Shown here one piece after another: positions 5,018-5,497 of a stretch of DNA of 5,497 nt (position 1 is the first letter of the stretch; every line of letters begins with the position of its first letter). The stretch comes from an uncultured Ruminococcus sp. Its GTDB lineage: Bacteria; Bacillota; Clostridia; Oscillospirales; Ruminococcaceae. The stretch covers positions 1 through 5,497 of the forward strand of contig CAMHUJ010000143.1 of NCBI GenBank assembly GCA_946188175.1, given 5' to 3'. The notes beneath the pieces are model-generated. The model worked only from the letters and a program-made list of their open reading frames with translations. It was not told the DNA's origin and did not search any database. A program made the translations under genes and the position numbers.

Positions 5018-5497
5018 ATGAAACCGACTGATGTATTCGGAAGCCTTGTCTTTAACGATGCCGTGATGCAGGAGCGCCTGCCGAAGGCGGTCTACAAGTC
5101 CCTGCATGAGACCATTGCGAACGGCAAGGATATTGACCCGACCGTCGCCGATGTGGTCGCAAGCGCAATGCGCGAATGGGCTGTGGAGAACGGTGCGACA
5201 CACTATACGCACTGGTTCCAGCCGATGACCGGCATCACCGCAGAGAAGCACGACAGCTTCCTGACGCCGGACGGCAACGGCGGCGCGATCCTCGAATTCT
5301 CCGGCAAGGAGCTGATCAAGGGCGAGCCGGATGCATCGTCTTTCCCGTCGGGCGGTCTGCGTGCAACCTTTGAGGCGCGCGGCTATACAGCATGGGACCC
5401 GACATCCTACGCATTCATCAAGGAAAACAGCCTGTGCATCCCGACTGCATTTTATTCCTACAGCGGTGAGGCGCTCGATAAGAAAACACCGCTCCTG
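5018..5497 (+). CDS. glnN: Type III glutamine synthetase, N-terminal part (runs off the window)
   Basis: The first 160 codons of a GSIII enzyme, whose family members are about 700 residues and catalyse ATP-dependent glutamine formation; they are known from Bacteroides, Ruminococcus and cyanobacteria. The frame is open to the last base. Family hallmarks: FGSLVFNDAVMQERLPK (residues 7-23), a helical segment to VENGATHYTHWFQPMTG (56-72), ITAEKHDSFL (73-82), ELIKGEPDASSFPSGGLRATFEARGYTAWDP, and the following TSYAFI. This is the specific GSIII N-terminal domain; the catalytic beta-alpha core lies beyond the window. The start is supported by a strong RBS. Expression should pass through the promoter at 4802 and the ANTAR-responsive attenuator, making this the inducible synthetase of the pair. 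Nothing looks broken in the visible part. Confidence 0.97.
   Translation, partial: MKPTDVFGSLVFNDAVMQERLPKAVYKSLHETIANGKDIDPTVADVVASAMREWAVENGATHYTHWFQPMTGITAEKHDSFLTPDGNGGAILEFSGKELIKGEPDASSFPSGGLRATFEARGYTAWDPTSYAFIKENSLCIPTAFYSYSGEALDKKTPLL

Noticed and set aside
1..5497. tRNA, rRNA, CRISPR arrays, insertion sequences or attachment sites
   Set aside because: I saw no cloverleaf-like sequence, regular spaced repeats, transposase motifs or terminal repeats; the window is almost entirely the five genes and one regulatory gap.

Overview
The window looks like chromosomal DNA from an anaerobic clostridial Firmicute, most likely a gut or rumen Oscillospiraceae/Ruminococcus-type organism. Four things suggest this: the clostridial flavour of the PurF and glutamine synthetase sequences, the presence of both a type I and a type III glutamine synthetase, an ANTAR-domain antiterminator beside them, and TTGACA/TATNAT promoters with AGAAAGGA ribosome sites in moderately GC-rich coding DNA. 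Species cannot be fixed from sequence alone. All five genes are on the + strand, and nothing in the window looks recently transferred.

Layout: (1) 2-1384, the 3' part of pyrG (CTP synthase; N-terminus outside the window). (2) 1377-2882, purF (amidophosphoribosyltransferase), overlapping pyrG by 8 bp. (3) 2879-2930, a strong promoter whose -35 box contains the purF stop codon, then a very short leader. (4) 2931-4157, a short type I glutamine synthetase with an altered Glu flap and no usual C-terminal tail. (5) 4164-4754, an ANTAR RNA-binding regulator with a degenerate, non-phosphorylatable receiver domain. (6) 4755-5017, a 263-bp intergenic region with a second strong promoter, a dyad over its -10 box, and a leader RNA able to form either two stacked hexaloop hairpins (ANTAR-target type) or a long intrinsic terminator. 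(7) 5018-5497, the start of a type III glutamine synthetase (glnN), which runs off the end.

The genes fit together as a glutamine-economy locus. PyrG and PurF are major glutamine-consuming amidotransferases of nucleotide synthesis, and the two synthetases make glutamine. The ANTAR protein is the obvious candidate to bind the glnN leader and prevent its termination. The most interesting idea here is that the unusual GSI, co-translated with a phosphorylation-blind ANTAR protein, acts as a nitrogen sensor that sets read-through into GSIII. The leader RNA, the degenerate receiver and the flap substitution are seen directly; the regulatory circuit is inference.
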